A stretch of DNA of 64,000 nucleotides. Origin: Bradyrhizobium sp. AZCC 2262. GTDB taxonomy: Bacteria > Pseudomonadota > Alphaproteobacteria > Rhizobiales > Xanthobacteraceae. The position numbers were made by a program, and so were the translations under genes. Position 1 is the stretch's first letter; every line of letters begins with the position of its first letter. The notes under the pieces were generated by a model. It ran no database searches and was not told where the DNA came from. It saw nothing but the letters and a program-made list of their open reading frames with translations. Shown here one piece after another: positions 16,501 to 25,827 of this stretch. The stretch covers positions 9,411,968-9,475,967 of the forward strand of contig NZ_JAZHRT010000001.1 in NCBI RefSeq assembly GCF_036924535.1, read 5' to 3'.

Positions 16501-17081
16501 CAGGCGTCCGTTTGACGGGCCTGCGATCGCCGTCGCGTGGCGGCCCACCCGAGTAGCGTCGCCATCACGATCAGGCCGGCCTGAATATTCCTGTTGTTCC
16601 GCGCCGCTCGCGATCGCCGCGCGCGAATTCCCGACGGTGGCACTGAAGGTGCCAGCAGGATCGAAGCTGCGGTATCTCGGGCGGCTTCGATCTGGTTCGG
16701 CTCGAGCGGATTGGACTTGATCGCCACGCGCAAGCGGCTGGTGAGCGAGGGAAAATTTGGCGGCGACGGCTTGAGCCTTGCGGCACCGAGCCCGCCACAG
16801 ATGGCGGCAATGGCGGCAAGCAGTCCGCCGATCGCACCGAACGCCCAAAATTGCCCGTAGTGGATTTCGATCCAGCGAAACAGCGCGGTGATGCCGACAA
16901 GGCAGGCTGCGATCAGGAAAATGCCGGCCGCGGTGAACAGCGCGGCGGCGACGGCATAGGATGCCATGGTCCCGGTCGCCTGGTTGGTCCGGTCACGCAG
17001 ATACGACCGCGTCGCCAGCTTGATCTGGTTGAGTTTCAGTCCGATCCCGGCGCGCAGCAGGTCGCTCGAAGGCGCGAGCAT
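16500..17081 (-). CDS. holin-like (phage holin superfamily III type) membrane protein
   Basis: This 193-residue protein has a cytoplasmic amphipathic start, two strong central transmembrane helices (about 39-65 and 78-100), and a basic C-terminal half with a third possible helix near 165-180. The two-helix pattern with GTMASYAVAAALFTAAGIFL resembles the DUF1469/phage holin superfamily III proteins that commonly sit beside YihY-like or DUF3618 genes. It is translationally coupled to the YihY gene. There are no lysis genes nearby, so a stress or envelope role is more likely than phage lysis. Family assignment is tentative. Confidence 0.65.
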   Translation of the reverse strand: MLAPSSDLLRAGIGLKLNQIKLATRSYLRDRTNQATGTMASYAVAAALFTAAGIFLIAACLVGITALFRWIEIHYGQFWAFGAIGGLLAAIAAICGGLGAARLKPSPPNFPSLTSRLRVAIKSNPLEPNQIEAARDTAASILLAPSVPPSGIRARRSRAARNNRNIQAGLIVMATLLGWAATRRRSQARQTDA

Positions 17082-17166
17082 CTCTGCATTTCCTCCAGCG
17101 GTAGAGACATGATCGCCTCTGCCGCCGGAATGAACGCTTCGTTGTTTCGAATGTTCCTAAGCGCGC

Positions 17167-18513
17167 TTACGCCGTCGCGCGGATCACCTTCGTGACTTTT
17201 TCGATGATCTCGCCGATCTGGTCTTCGGTGATGATCAAGGGCGGGGTCAGCACCAGCGTGTCGCCGGCCACCCGCACCATCAGATCATTGTCGTGGAAAG
17301 CGCTGTTGAGCCCGGCGAAGCCACGCTTGCCCGGCGCGTCGGCGACCGGCGCGAGATCGATGCCGGCGGTCAGGCCGACGGTGCGGATATCCACGACATC
17401 AGGCTCCTTCCGCAGCGACATCACAGCCTCGGCGAATTTCGGCTCGAGTTCTTTCGCACGCTCGAACAGCTTTTCGTCGCGGTAGATGTCAAGCGTGGCG
17501 AGACCCGCCGCGCAGGCCAGCGGATGGGCCGAGTAGGTGTAGCCATGGGCCAGTTCGACCGCATGTTCCGGGCCGCTCATGAAGGCGTCATGGATGGTGT
17601 CGCGCACCAGCACGCCGCCCATCGGGGCCGCGCCATTGGTGATGCCCTTGGCGAACGTTAGCATGTCGGGTGTCACGCCATAGCGTTCGGCGGCAAAGGC
17701 GAAGCCGAGCCGGCCATAGCCGGTGATGACCTCGTCGAAAATCAGCAAAATGCCGTGCTTCTGGGTGATCTCGCGCAACCGCTTGAGATAGTTTTTCGGC
17801 GCCGGCAGCACGCCGGTCGATCCCGCCATCGGCTCGACGATCACGGCAGCAACTGTGTTGGCGCCATGCAGGTTGACGATGCGTTCGAGCTCGTCGGCGA
17901 AATGCGCGCCATATTCGGGTTCGCCCTTGCTGAAGGCCTGCTTGTCGCGGTCGTAGGTCGCCGGCAAATGATCGACGCCGGTCAAGAGCGAGCCGAACAT
18001 CTTTCGGTTGCCGACAATGCCGCCGACGGAGGTGCCGCCAAAGCCGACGCCGTGATAGCCGCGCTCGCGGCCGATCAGGCGGATGCGGCTGCCCTGGCCG
18101 TTGATCTGGTGATAGGCCAGCGCGATCTTGAGCGCGGTGTCGGCTGCCTCCGAGCCGGAATTGCAGAAGAATACGTGGTCGAGGCCTGCGGGCGCCAGTT
18201 CCGCGATGCGGCTCGCAAGTTCGAACGCCTGCGGGATGCCGAACTGGAACGGCGGCGCATAGTCCAGCGCCTCGGCCTGCTTGGCGATCGCCGCCGAAAT
18301 CTGGGTACGGCCGTGGCCGGCATTGGTGCACCACATGCCCGAGGCGCCGTCGATGATCTTGCGGCCGTCGACGGTGAAGTAATGCATGTCCTTGGCGCCG
18401 GCGAGCAGTCGCGGGTTCTTCTTGAACGCCCGGTTCGCGGTGAATGGCATCCAGTGCGCGGCGAGATCGTTCGGAACCGCGACGGGGGTTGGGCGGGGGC
18501 TCTTGTCCAGCAT
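17167..18513 (-). CDS. omega-amino acid (beta-alanine)-pyruvate aminotransferase, class III
   Basis: This 448-residue PLP enzyme moves the amino group of an omega-amino acid such as beta-alanine to pyruvate. Visible motifs are FCNSGSEAADTALK (phosphate site), GRERGYHGVGFGG (PLP stacking), IFDEVITGYGR (Asp contacting pyridine N) and LTFAKGITNGAAPMGG, which includes the PLP lysine. The N-terminal HWMPFTANRAFKKNPR is typical of the omega-transaminase/AptA group. It has its own AAGAGG ribosome-binding site and is not obviously part of an operon. Substrate range cannot be read from sequence. Confidence 0.9.
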   Translation of the reverse strand: MLDKSPRPTPVAVPNDLAAHWMPFTANRAFKKNPRLLAGAKDMHYFTVDGRKIIDGASGMWCTNAGHGRTQISAAIAKQAEALDYAPPFQFGIPQAFELASRIAELAPAGLDHVFFCNSGSEAADTALKIALAYHQINGQGSRIRLIGRERGYHGVGFGGTSVGGIVGNRKMFGSLLTGVDHLPATYDRDKQAFSKGEPEYGAHFADELERIVNLHGANTVAAVIVEPMAGSTGVLPAPKNYLKRLREITQKHGILLIFDEVITGYGRLGFAFAAERYGVTPDMLTFAKGITNGAAPMGGVLVRDTIHDAFMSGPEHAVELAHGYTYSAHPLACAAGLATLDIYRDEKLFERAKELEPKFAEAVMSLRKEPDVVDIRTVGLTAGIDLAPVADAPGKRGFAGLNSAFHDNDLMVRVAGDTLVLTPPLIITEDQIGEIIEKVTKVIRATA

Positions 18514-18695
18514 GGGCGGCCTCTTTTCTGTTTTGAACGTCGGATTGGCCCCAAAGTATCAGCTTCGCCGCGATACAGGAACGCCAACAGGCCGTGATAT
18601 TTCCGCGCAATACGCCATAGCGTTTCGAGCGAAGCATGCCCTCGGACTTGATCCGGGGGTGGCTCCCGGTTCGCGTGAAGAAAACGCGTCAAAGC

Positions 18696-18722
18696 AAAAA
18701 ATGGAGCCCCGACCAGGGGCTC
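18696..18722 (-). terminator. intrinsic terminator overlapping the prmB stop codon
   Basis: Read on the minus strand, a 7-bp GAGCCCC/GGGGCTC stem (18716-18722 with 18704-18710) with a 5-base loop is followed by CA and six T. The upstream arm begins inside the prmB stop codon, so termination is immediate after the pgsA-moaD-moaE-prmB chain. Confidence 0.8.
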
Positions 18723-19686
18723 AAAGATCGGCGGCGGCGATCCAGAACACTTCGCCCTCGGAATCCTCGGTATCGAGCCAGAGCAGCGGCAGTTCCGGAT
18801 AGGCGGCTTCGAGCTGCGGACGGCAGCGGCCGATTTCGCATAGCAGCCCACCCTGCGGCGTCAGGTGCGCTTCTGCCTCGTCGAGGATCCGTCTGACAAT
18901 GTCGAGCCCGTCGGCGCCGCCATCGAAGGCAAGCTTCGGTTCGGCGCGGCATTCGCGCGGCAGGCCGGCCATGCCTTGCGCATCGACATAGGGGGGATTG
19001 GAAATGATGAGGTCGTAGCGTTTGCCGTCCAGCGGCTTGAACAGATCGCCGCGGTACAGCGTCAGCCTGTTCGTCAGCCCGTAATCCCGGACATTTCGCG
19101 CGGCGACGTCGAGCGCATCTTTTGAAATATCCACCGCGTCGATTTCGGCATTCGGAAAAGTCCGGCTGGCCAGGATGGCAAGGCAGCCCGAGCCAGTGCA
19201 AAGGTCGAGCACGCTTTCGACCACGCCCGGGTCCGAGATCAGCGAGCCGGCCTCCTCATCGCCGTCGCCGCCGAAATGCTGCTCCAGCAGTTCGCCGATG
19301 AACGAGCGCGGCACGATGGTGCGCTCGTCGACATAGAACGGCAGGCCGCGCATGTAGATCTTGTTGACGAGATAGGCCGTCGGTTTTCGCGTCGTGACGC
19401 GGCGCGCGATCAGATCGAGGATCTTCTTGCCTTCGGCCGTCGTGACGCGCGCGGTGGCGAACGCCTCGAACTGGTCAGGGTGCAGATGCAGTGCCTCGCA
19501 GATCAGGAAGGCGGCCTCGGCAACCGGATCGGTGGTGCCATGCGCAAACACCAGCTCGGCCTCGGTGAAGCGGCTGACGGCGTAGCGGACGAAATCGAGC
19601 AGCGTCAGCAATTCACCCGCGCCGACCTTTTGCGGTGTCGAAATGGTCTGGCCGTGCTTCGCTGCCGGCTTGGTCCGTTTGGCCAT
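18721..19686 (-). CDS. prmB: protein-(glutamine-N5) methyltransferase PrmB, ribosomal protein L3-specific
   Basis: This 321-residue SAM-dependent enzyme methylates a glutamine side chain. The Rossmann motif I is VLDLCTGSGCLAI and the catalytic NPPY occurs in LIISNPPYVDAQGMAGLP. The N-terminal helical domain, IVPRSFIGELLEQHF, and the specific sequence after NPPY favour PrmB (L3) over PrmC (release factors). A short Lys-rich N-terminal extension precedes it. The ATG overlaps the moaE stop by one base. It closes a chain of five same-strand genes from uvrC/pgsA. Confidence 0.88.
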   Translation of the reverse strand: MAKRTKPAAKHGQTISTPQKVGAGELLTLLDFVRYAVSRFTEAELVFAHGTTDPVAEAAFLICEALHLHPDQFEAFATARVTTAEGKKILDLIARRVTTRKPTAYLVNKIYMRGLPFYVDERTIVPRSFIGELLEQHFGGDGDEEAGSLISDPGVVESVLDLCTGSGCLAILASRTFPNAEIDAVDISKDALDVAARNVRDYGLTNRLTLYRGDLFKPLDGKRYDLIISNPPYVDAQGMAGLPRECRAEPKLAFDGGADGLDIVRRILDEAEAHLTPQGGLLCEIGRCRPQLEAAYPELPLLWLDTEDSEGEVFWIAAADL

Positions 19687-20153
19687 CAGGGTTTGGTCCA
19701 GCGCGCGGCGGCATCGTCGTCATGGTCGCGCGCTTCGATCCAGCTCGTGCCTTTTTCGCTTTCCTCGCGCTTCCAGAACGGCGCGTTGGTCTTCAGATAG
19801 TCCATCAGGAATTCCGCCGCCTCGAACGCTGCCTGGCGATGCGACGACGCCGTCACGACAAGCACGATGTTCTCGCCCGGCGCGATGCGGCCGAACCGGT
19901 GAATGATGGTGAGGCCCTTTAAAGGCCAGCGCGACAGCGCCTCGTCGGCATGGCGCCCGATCTCGGCCTCGGCCATCCCGGGATAATGCTCAAGCGTCAG
20001 CGCGGCGATCGGTTCGCCGTTCTCGCTGCCGCGGCAGACGCCGCTGAACGTGACGACCGCGCCCACATCGGTGCGGCCCTTGCTCAGCGCCGCGATTTCC
20101 TGCGCGACGTCGAAATCCGCTTCCTGGATGCGAATGGTCGCCGTGACAGACAT
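19686..20153 (-). CDS. moaE: molybdopterin synthase large (catalytic) subunit
   Basis: This 155-residue subunit, with MoaD, inserts the dithiolene sulfurs into precursor Z to form molybdopterin. It shows GAVVTFSGVCRG, TLEHYPGMAE, HRFGRIAPGE and the lysine-containing active-site region YLKTNAPFWKREE. MoaD is encoded seven bases upstream. A molybdopterin supply is needed by the CO dehydrogenase encoded at 50565-57899, although these genes are not linked to it here. Confidence 0.95.
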   Translation of the reverse strand: MSVTATIRIQEADFDVAQEIAALSKGRTDVGAVVTFSGVCRGSENGEPIAALTLEHYPGMAEAEIGRHADEALSRWPLKGLTIIHRFGRIAPGENIVLVVTASSHRQAAFEAAEFLMDYLKTNAPFWKREESEKGTSWIEARDHDDDAAARWTKP

Positions 20154-20160
20154 GTGAAGC

Positions 20161-20412
20161 TCAACCGCCGGTCATCGGCGGAAAGAATGCAATCTCGCGC
20201 GCGCCAGCGATCGCAGCGTCGGGCTTGACATGGGCGTGGTCGATGGCGGCGCGGATCACCTTCGGCTTTTCGAAGGCGTAGGCGTAAGCCTCGCCGCGGC
20301 TGGACAGCCAGCCGATCAAATCGTTCACCGTGCGCACATCGGCCGGCGGCTCGACGGTCTCCTCCGCCATGCCGACCCGCTCGCGTACCCAGGCGAAATA
20401 TTTCACCTTCAT
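20161..20412 (-). CDS. moaD: molybdopterin synthase sulfur-carrier subunit
   Basis: This 83-residue ubiquitin-fold protein ends in Gly-Gly (FPPMTGG). The terminal glycine is adenylated by MoeB and then carries the thiocarboxylate sulfur for MoaE. The start MKVKYFAWVRERVG is typical. The ATG overlaps the pgsA stop by four bases (ATGA), so the two are translationally coupled. Confidence 0.95.
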   Translation of the reverse strand: MKVKYFAWVRERVGMAEETVEPPADVRTVNDLIGWLSSRGEAYAYAFEKPKVIRAAIDHAHVKPDAAIAGAREIAFFPPMTGG

Positions 20413-21023
20413 CCCTCATCCTCCTTGATGAGGTGATGGATGCCGGCGCGGAAATAGTCCCAGCCGGTGTAGATCGTGAAGATCGCCGACATCCACAACA
20501 GGACGATGCCGATCAGGGTGGTCGCGGGCAGGATCTGCTCACCGGCTTCGCCCGCGATCAGAAAGCCGATCGCGACCAGCTGGATCGTGGTCTTCCATTT
20601 CGCCAGCTTGGTCACGGGCACGCTGACCCGCAATGCCGCCAGATATTCCCGCAAGCCCGAGACCAGGATTTCGCGGCACAGGATCACGATAGCGGCCCAC
20701 AGGGTCCAGCCGTGGATGCTGCTATCGGCTGCCAGCATCAACAGGCAGGACGCCACCAGGAGCTTGTCGGCGATCGGATCGAGCATGCGACCAAAAGCGG
20801 ACTGCTGATCCCAGATTCGTGCATAGTAGCCATCGAGGTAGTCGGTCACCGCGGCGGCGATAAAGACGGCCAGGGCTACCCAGCGCAGCCACAGCGGGCC
20901 GTCCAGGATGGACTGGGCAAAAACGCAGCCGACCACCACCGGAATGGCGGCAATACGGGCGTAGGTCAGGATATTCGGCAGGGACAGGGTTTTGCCCTGT
21001 CCCCTGGCTGTTGCGATGTTCAT
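20409..21023 (-). CDS. pgsA: CDP-diacylglycerol-glycerol-3-phosphate 3-phosphatidyltransferase
   Basis: This 204-residue inner-membrane enzyme makes phosphatidylglycerophosphate, the first committed step to phosphatidylglycerol and cardiolipin. The CDP-alcohol phosphotransferase signature DGx2ARx8Gx3Dx3D is complete in DYLDGYYAR...FGRMLDPIAD. It has about five to six transmembrane helices, and the start NIATARGQGKTLSLPNILT is as in the family. The ATG at 21023 is preferred over a TTG four codons upstream. It is followed by moaD with overlap, so lipid and cofactor genes share a transcript; uvrC lies upstream. Confidence 0.93.
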   Translation of the reverse strand: MNIATARGQGKTLSLPNILTYARIAAIPVVVGCVFAQSILDGPLWLRWVALAVFIAAAVTDYLDGYYARIWDQQSAFGRMLDPIADKLLVASCLLMLAADSSIHGWTLWAAIVILCREILVSGLREYLAALRVSVPVTKLAKWKTTIQLVAIGFLIAGEAGEQILPATTLIGIVLLWMSAIFTIYTGWDYFRAGIHHLIKEDEG

Positions 21024-21124
21024 CCGTCTTACCAATACCGCTGGAGCGTGAAGGTCAACCGTGCGGACCTAGATCATCTGTCGCAGGCGACGCCCAAATG
21101 ACAAGCCTTCGACTCGAAGTCCCC

Positions 21125-23215
21125 CTAGCCCGGCTGTGCATGAAAAAACTCGAAAATCTTGCGGGCGCTTTCGGCGCTAACGCCTGGAACCTTCCCGAGG
21201 TCCGCGATCGAGGCCCGCTCGATTTCCTTCAGCGTTCCGAAGTGATGCAGCAAGGCACGTTTGCGTGACGGGCCGATGCCCGGGATTTCCTGCAAGCCCG
21301 CTTCCCTGATGTCTTTTTTCCGCAGCTTGCGGTGCGAGCCGATCACGAAACGATGCGCCTCGTCGCGCAGCCGCTGGATGAAATACAGTACCGGATCGCG
21401 CGGTTCGAGCTTGATGGCTTCGCGGTCCGGCATGAACAGGGTCTCCCGCCCGGCATCGCGGTCCGGGCCTTTGGCCACGGCCATCAGGGAGACCTGGGCA
21501 AGTCCCAGACCCTCGAAAATCTCCCTGACGGCATTGAGCTGGCCACGGCCGCCGTCGATGATGACGAGGTCGGGCCATTGCGGAAACGAATCATCGTCGG
21601 CCTTCGCGCCAGGTTTTCCTTGGACGGCATCGCCCTCCGGCGGCTTCAACAGCCGCTTGAAGCGCCGTTCCAGCACCTCGCGCATCATCGCGTAGTCGTC
21701 GCCCGGCGTCAGTCCCTCGGACTTGATGTTGAACTTGCGGTACTGGTTTTTGATGAAGCCATCCGGCCCGGCCACGATCATCGCGCCGACGGCGTTGGTG
21801 CCCTGGATGTGGCTGTTGTCGTAGACCTCGATGCGCTTCGGCACCTGCGGCAGTCCGAGCGTGGTGGCCATCCCTTCCAGCAGCCGGCTCTGCGTCGCCG
21901 TATCGGCGAGCTTGCGGCCAAGCGCCTCGCGCGCGTTGGTCAGCGCATGCATGACCAATTCCTTTTTCTCGCCGCGCTTCGGCACCGAGACTTCGACCTT
22001 GTAGCCGGCCTTCACGCAAAGGGCGTCGGCCAGCAGTGCTGCTTCCTCGATCTCATGCGACAGCAGGATGAGCTTCGGCGGCGGCTTGTCGTCGTAGAAT
22101 TGCGCGAGGAACGAGGCCAGCACTTCTTCCGGCGTGAACGACTTCTCGGCCTTCGGGAAATAGGCGCGGTTGCCCCAGTTCTGGCCAGTACGGAAGAAGA
22201 ACACTTCGACGCAGGAATAGCCGCCCTCCTGATGGATGGCGAACACGTCGGCTTCTTCCACCGTGCGCGGATTGATGCCTTGCTGCGACTGGATCGCCGA
22301 CAGCGCGGCGAGGCGATCACGATACAGCGCCGCGGTCTCGAATTCGAGCTCGGTGGATGCCTTTTCCATCTCGCCGGCGAGCAGCGACTTCACGGCATGG
22401 CTGCGCCCGGACAGGAAATCGGTCGCCTCGCGCACCAGCTCGGTATAACCGGGGAAGTCGATCTCGCGCGTGCAGGGGCCCGAGCAGCGGCGGATCTGAT
22501 AGAGCAGGCAGGGGCGGGTGCGGCTCTCGAAGAAGCCGTCGGTGCAGGAGCGGATCAGGAAGGCGCGCTGCAGCGCCGTGATGGTGCGGTTGACGGCGCC
22601 GGCGGATGCGAACGGCCCGAAATATCGTCCCGGCCTTGATTGCGCGCCGCGATGTTTGAGGATCTGCGGCGCCCAATGGTCGCCTGATATCAGGATATAG
22701 GGAAACGACTTGTCGTCGCGCAGTTGCACGTTGAAGCGTGGCCGGAGCTGCTTGATCAGGTTGGCTTCCAGCAGCAGCGCCTCGGTCTCGGTCGTGGTCG
22801 AGACGATCTCGACCGTCACGGTCGCAGCGATCATCCGCAGGATGCGCGCCGGCAGCGGCGCGTTGACGCGGGCGTAGGAAGCAAGCCGCTTGCGGACGTT
22901 TTTCGCCTTGCCGACGTACAGCACGTCGCTGGCGGCATTGAGCATGCGGTAGACGCCGGGAGAGGTCGGCGCCAGCCGCACCGCGTTTTCGATGGCCGCG
23001 TGGCCGACCGCCAGCGGGCCTTCGGCGATCGCCTCGGCAGCTTCCTCACCAGCGTCCTCAGCGGCTTCCGGCAGGCGCGCCTCGTCGTCCTCCTCGGCGG
23101 CGGATGTCGCGGGATCGACGTCGGCGGCGGTCAGGTCCTGTGGCGGCAAATCCGGCTGGGAACCCCGTCGCGCCTTGCGCGGAGGCTTCGGATGGTCGGT
23201 AGAATCGTGATCCAT
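21125..23215 (-). CDS. uvrC: excinuclease ABC subunit C
   Basis: This 696-residue subunit makes the two incisions around DNA lesions in nucleotide excision repair with UvrA and UvrB. The GIY-YIG endonuclease starts near residue 84 ([10 protein letters not shown]...[13 protein letters not shown]). A Cys cluster follows ([15 protein letters not shown]), then the UVR motif, the RNase H-like second nuclease ([30 protein letters not shown]) and a helix-hairpin-helix tail ([13 protein letters not shown]). The first 75 residues are an acidic Ala/Glu-rich extension absent from E. coli-type proteins. It is probably co-transcribed with pgsA, 101 bases downstream. Confidence 0.96.
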   Translation of the reverse strand: MDHDSTDHPKPPRKARRGSQPDLPPQDLTAADVDPATSAAEEDDEARLPEAAEDAGEEAAEAIAEGPLAVGHAAIENAVRLAPTSPGVYRMLNAASDVLYVGKAKNVRKRLASYARVNAPLPARILRMIAATVTVEIVSTTTETEALLLEANLIKQLRPRFNVQLRDDKSFPYILISGDHWAPQILKHRGAQSRPGRYFGPFASAGAVNRTITALQRAFLIRSCTDGFFESRTRPCLLYQIRRCSGPCTREIDFPGYTELVREATDFLSGRSHAVKSLLAGEMEKASTELEFETAALYRDRLAALSAIQSQQGINPRTVEEADVFAIHQEGGYSCVEVFFFRTGQNWGNRAYFPKAEKSFTPEEVLASFLAQFYDDKPPPKLILLSHEIEEAALLADALCVKAGYKVEVSVPKRGEKKELVMHALTNAREALGRKLADTATQSRLLEGMATTLGLPQVPKRIEVYDNSHIQGTNAVGAMIVAGPDGFIKNQYRKFNIKSEGLTPGDDYAMMREVLERRFKRLLKPPEGDAVQGKPGAKADDDSFPQWPDLVIIDGGRGQLNAVREIFEGLGLAQVSLMAVAKGPDRDAGRETLFMPDREAIKLEPRDPVLYFIQRLRDEAHRFVIGSHRKLRKKDIREAGLQEIPGIGPSRKRALLHHFGTLKEIERASIADLGKVPGVSAESARKIFEFFHAQPG

Positions 23216-23326
23216 GGGCCTAAATTAAGCGCTGCGGGGCGGCATCGCCAGCGCTCGCGGCACGCCTTGCCGGGGAGAGGCGCCGGTAACGCATTATTAA
23301 GAATGATGAGCGGGCGGTAACCCGGC

Positions 23327-23341
23327 TTAACAACCCTTTAA
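23327..23341. promoter_or_regulatory. CtrA-type box TTAA-N7-TTAA between uvrC and an outer-membrane protein gene
   Basis: TTAA at 23327-23330 and TTAA at 23338-23341 have exactly seven bases between them and a C after the second half, matching the alphaproteobacterial CtrA consensus. It lies 99 bases before the outer-membrane protein start and 112 bases from uvrC, in the divergent promoter region. Other TTAA and GTAAC pieces are close by. Confidence 0.5.
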
Positions 23342-23439
23342 CTTGAAACTCTCGATAAATCTTATCGGAAAAGTTGGAGTTCCGTAACCAAACCGGCGTC
23401 TCGCCCGGCTTGGTCGCGGCGGTTGCGTGGAGTTGCGTG

Positions 23440-24060
23440 ATGAGCAGGTTTGTGTGGGGCACGCTGGCGCTGATCGCTGCAGGCTTGACCACGTCGGCGC
23501 AGGCCGCCGACCTCAATTACGGACGCCCGGCCTATACCGGCAACCAGCTGTTCGACGGCTTTAGCTGGGCCCGTCCCTATCTCGGCGTCAACCTCGGCTA
23601 TGCCTGGGGCTCGGTCGCCAACAATCCGACCAAGCCGTCCGGTTTCGTGGGGGGTGTCCAGGCCGGCTACAATTGGCAGAGCGGAGCTTTTGTGTTCGGC
23701 CTGGAAGGCGACATCCAGGCGACGGGCGCTGAAGAAACCTTCGCCCCGTGGAAATTTTCCAACCCCTGGTTCGGCACGGTTCGCGGCCGCGCCGGTTACG
23801 CGTTCAACAACATCCTGTTCTTCGGCACCGGCGGTCTCGCTTTTGGCGAACTGCGCGCCACCACTTTCGGCGTATCGGAATCCCATACCAATGCGGGCTG
23901 GACGCTCGGCGCCGGCGCCGAAATGGGCTTGGCCCCGAACTGGAGCGCCAAGATCGAATATCTCTATGTCGATCTGGCCAACAGCAACTTCGTCATTACA
24001 GGGGCGTCAAATGGCTATCGGTTCGGCTTGATCCGGGCCGGCGTGAACTATCGCTTCTGA
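23440..24060 (+). CDS. outer-membrane beta-barrel protein (Omp25/porin-like family)
   Basis: This is a 206-residue protein. A signal peptide (MSRFVWGTLALIAAG, cleavage after AQA-A near residue 23) precedes an eight-stranded barrel of the type common in rhizobia (Omp25/Omp31-like). Alternating aromatic strands include PYLGVNLGYAWGS, GFVGGVQAGYNWQ, GLEGDIQATG, GTVRGRAGYAFNN, and WSAKIEYLYVDLA, with the C-terminal strand ending IRAGVNYRF, where the terminal Phe is the BAM recognition residue. The start is the ATG at 23440 with GGAG upstream; the frame extends further but without coding features. It has its own terminator downstream. Confidence 0.88.
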   Translation: MSRFVWGTLALIAAGLTTSAQAADLNYGRPAYTGNQLFDGFSWARPYLGVNLGYAWGSVANNPTKPSGFVGGVQAGYNWQSGAFVFGLEGDIQATGAEETFAPWKFSNPWFGTVRGRAGYAFNNILFFGTGGLAFGELRATTFGVSESHTNAGWTLGAGAEMGLAPNWSAKIEYLYVDLANSNFVITGASNGYRFGLIRAGVNYRF

Positions 24061-24086
24061 GAACAAAGAAACTGTCGGCTATCATC

Positions 24087-24118
24087 TCCCGGCGGCAGCA
24101 AGCCGCCGGGATTTTTTT
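24087..24118 (+). terminator. intrinsic terminator of the outer-membrane protein gene
   Basis: A 10-bp perfect stem (24087-24096 with 24102-24111), a 5-base loop and seven T residues lie 27 bases after the stop codon. Confidence 0.9.
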
Positions 24119-24239
24119 GCCTTCGTTTCGGGGGTACGCGCGCGGGCGCCGCACGCCCCAACACTCTGGACGGCGATGCCGTGCCCGGCGCAATCTTCAC
24201 AACCAAAAACTCAATCCAAGGTCCGGCGCGAGCGCAAGC

Positions 24240-24455
24240 TTACGATGAAATCACCAGGTTGACCGCCTTGGGGCCTTTGCCCTTCTTGTCCGGTTCGACC
24301 TCGAACGTAATGCGCTGTCCTTCTGTCAGATCCTTCAATCCGGCCCGCTCGACAGCGGTAATATGCACAAACACATCGCGGCCGCCATCATCGGGCTTGA
24401 TGAAGCCGTAGCCGCGTTCTCCATTGAAGAACTTGACTGTTCCAGTCATGGCCAT
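24240..24455 (-). CDS. cold-shock domain protein
   Basis: This 71-residue OB-fold RNA chaperone has both RNA-binding motifs: RNP1 as GYGFIKPDD and RNP2 as DVFVHITAV, after the start MTGTVKFFNGERG. GGGGGAGGAG lies seven bases before the ATG at 24455, which fixes MAMTGTVKFF as the N-terminus and rules out the longer open frame. Cold-shock genes often have long regulated leaders, and the 263 bases upstream to the rlmJ stop contain no other gene. Csp paralogues cannot be told apart by sequence, so no symbol is given. Confidence 0.93.
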   Translation of the reverse strand: MAMTGTVKFFNGERGYGFIKPDDGGRDVFVHITAVERAGLKDLTEGQRITFEVEPDKKGKGPKAVNLVISS

Positions 24456-24718
24456 CGGGAAACTCCTCCCCCGTATTGCTCTGCCGCTACGCGCATCTCG
24501 CGTATCAGCCGACCGGACATTCGCTGCCGGAAGCTTGGCCACCTGGGCCGATCGGGTTAATGCCGCCGACCGGCCTGGATTTTATTAGGCCTTGATCACT
24601 CCGCCGCAACCATTCGCGGAAGCGGAACGTAAAGCCAGTCCCAACGGCCTGAGCATAATACGGATTTGCGCGAATTGCCTATGGCGATTCGCACTTTTCA
24701 CCGCGTGCGCCGGGGTAT

Positions 24719-25579
24719 TCAGGGCTTGGGCGTCTCGAGCCTGAACCGGCCGGCCCCGCCCTGGCCGAGCGGTTTTTCGAGTTCGGGCAGAATTGTCTTC
24801 AACTCACCCCCCAGCGTCCACGGCGGATTGACGATCAGGAGCCCGGTGGAGGCGAGCGGGCCGCCCGACGCCTGCGGCGCGACGGAAAATTCGAGCCGCA
24901 GACATTTGCCTGTCGGCTTGCTGGCGGCGGCAGCGCCCGCGACAAGGCGCGCCAGGGTGTCGGCGGCCCGCCGGCTCTTCACCGGATACCAGATCAGATA
25001 GCTGCCGGTCGGCCATTTCGCATAGGCTTCGGCGAACCCGCCGGCCAGCGTCTCGAATTCGTCCTTTTGCTCGAACGAGGGATCGATCAGCACCAGGCCG
25101 CGCCGCTCGTTGGGGGGCACGAAGGCCGGTAACGCCGTCCAGCCGTCGAGATCGACCACCCGCGCCTGGCTGTCGCGGCGCAGCGCATCGATCAGTTGCC
25201 GGCGGGCGCCGGGCTCGATTTCGCAGGCCGTGAGACGGTCCTGCGGCCGCAGCAGCGCGCGGGCGATCAGGGGCGATCCCGGATAGGCCTCAAGCTTGCC
25301 CGGCGCGTTGAAAGCCCTGACGATGTCGAGATAGGGGGTCACCAGCGGCAGCGTGTTTTCCGAAAACCGCGCCTGCAGCACCCTTGCAATGCCGGTCAGC
25401 CATTCACCGCCGCGGCGCGCTTCGTCGCCTGTGAGATCGTAGCGGCCGGCGCCGGCATGGGTGTCGATGACGCGAAACGGGGCCTGCTTTTCCTGCAGAT
25501 AGATCAGCATGCGCACCAGCACGATGTGCTTGATGACATCGGCAAAGCCGCCGGCGTGGAAGGCGTGTCGGTAGTTCAT
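24719..25579 (-). CDS. rlmJ: 23S rRNA (adenine-2030-N6)-methyltransferase
   Basis: This protein of about 286 residues methylates A2030 of 23S rRNA. It opens with the characteristic MNYRHAFHAGGFADVIKHIVL, then has a SAM-binding FRVIDTHAGAGRYDL and the catalytic motif as LIDPSFEQKDEF, where most family members have DPPY/F. It ends with the family segment STGLLIVNPPWTL. The ATG at 25579 is chosen because it begins the conserved N-terminus; 26 further codons are open upstream. It is likely monocistronic. The Pro-to-Ser change in the DPPF motif is unusual but may be tolerated. Confidence 0.92.
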   Translation of the reverse strand: MNYRHAFHAGGFADVIKHIVLVRMLIYLQEKQAPFRVIDTHAGAGRYDLTGDEARRGGEWLTGIARVLQARFSENTLPLVTPYLDIVRAFNAPGKLEAYPGSPLIARALLRPQDRLTACEIEPGARRQLIDALRRDSQARVVDLDGWTALPAFVPPNERRGLVLIDPSFEQKDEFETLAGGFAEAYAKWPTGSYLIWYPVKSRRAADTLARLVAGAAAASKPTGKCLRLEFSVAPQASGGPLASTGLLIVNPPWTLGGELKTILPELEKPLGQGGAGRFRLETPKP

Positions 25580-25827
25580 GGTGGCAGGGGTTACGACATT
25601 GGGGCGAGGAAAGTAACCCATATCGTCGAACATGCGTGCGGCGGGCGACGTCTCCAATTGCGTTGGCGAGGCGCCGCCTCATCGCGAGATGATTTTAGGT
25701 CGTACACTCATAGAGACGGCCAAAACCATTGCATTTCAGCGGATGACTGCAAAATGCAGGCAGTCGCTAACCTTCTATTCAAGGGTGTATGTGTATTCTA
25801 GTACCGTGACATAGCAGGAAGTGACCC

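Noticed and set aside
15439..16848. longer YihY reading frame starting at 16848
   Set aside because: The extra 116 codons overlap the holin-like gene and are Arg-rich non-coding sequence. The ATG at 16500 is coupled to the upstream stop.
16500..17081. phage lysis cassette from the holin-like gene
   Set aside because: No endolysin, structural phage gene or integrase nearby; the partner is a chromosomal YihY gene.
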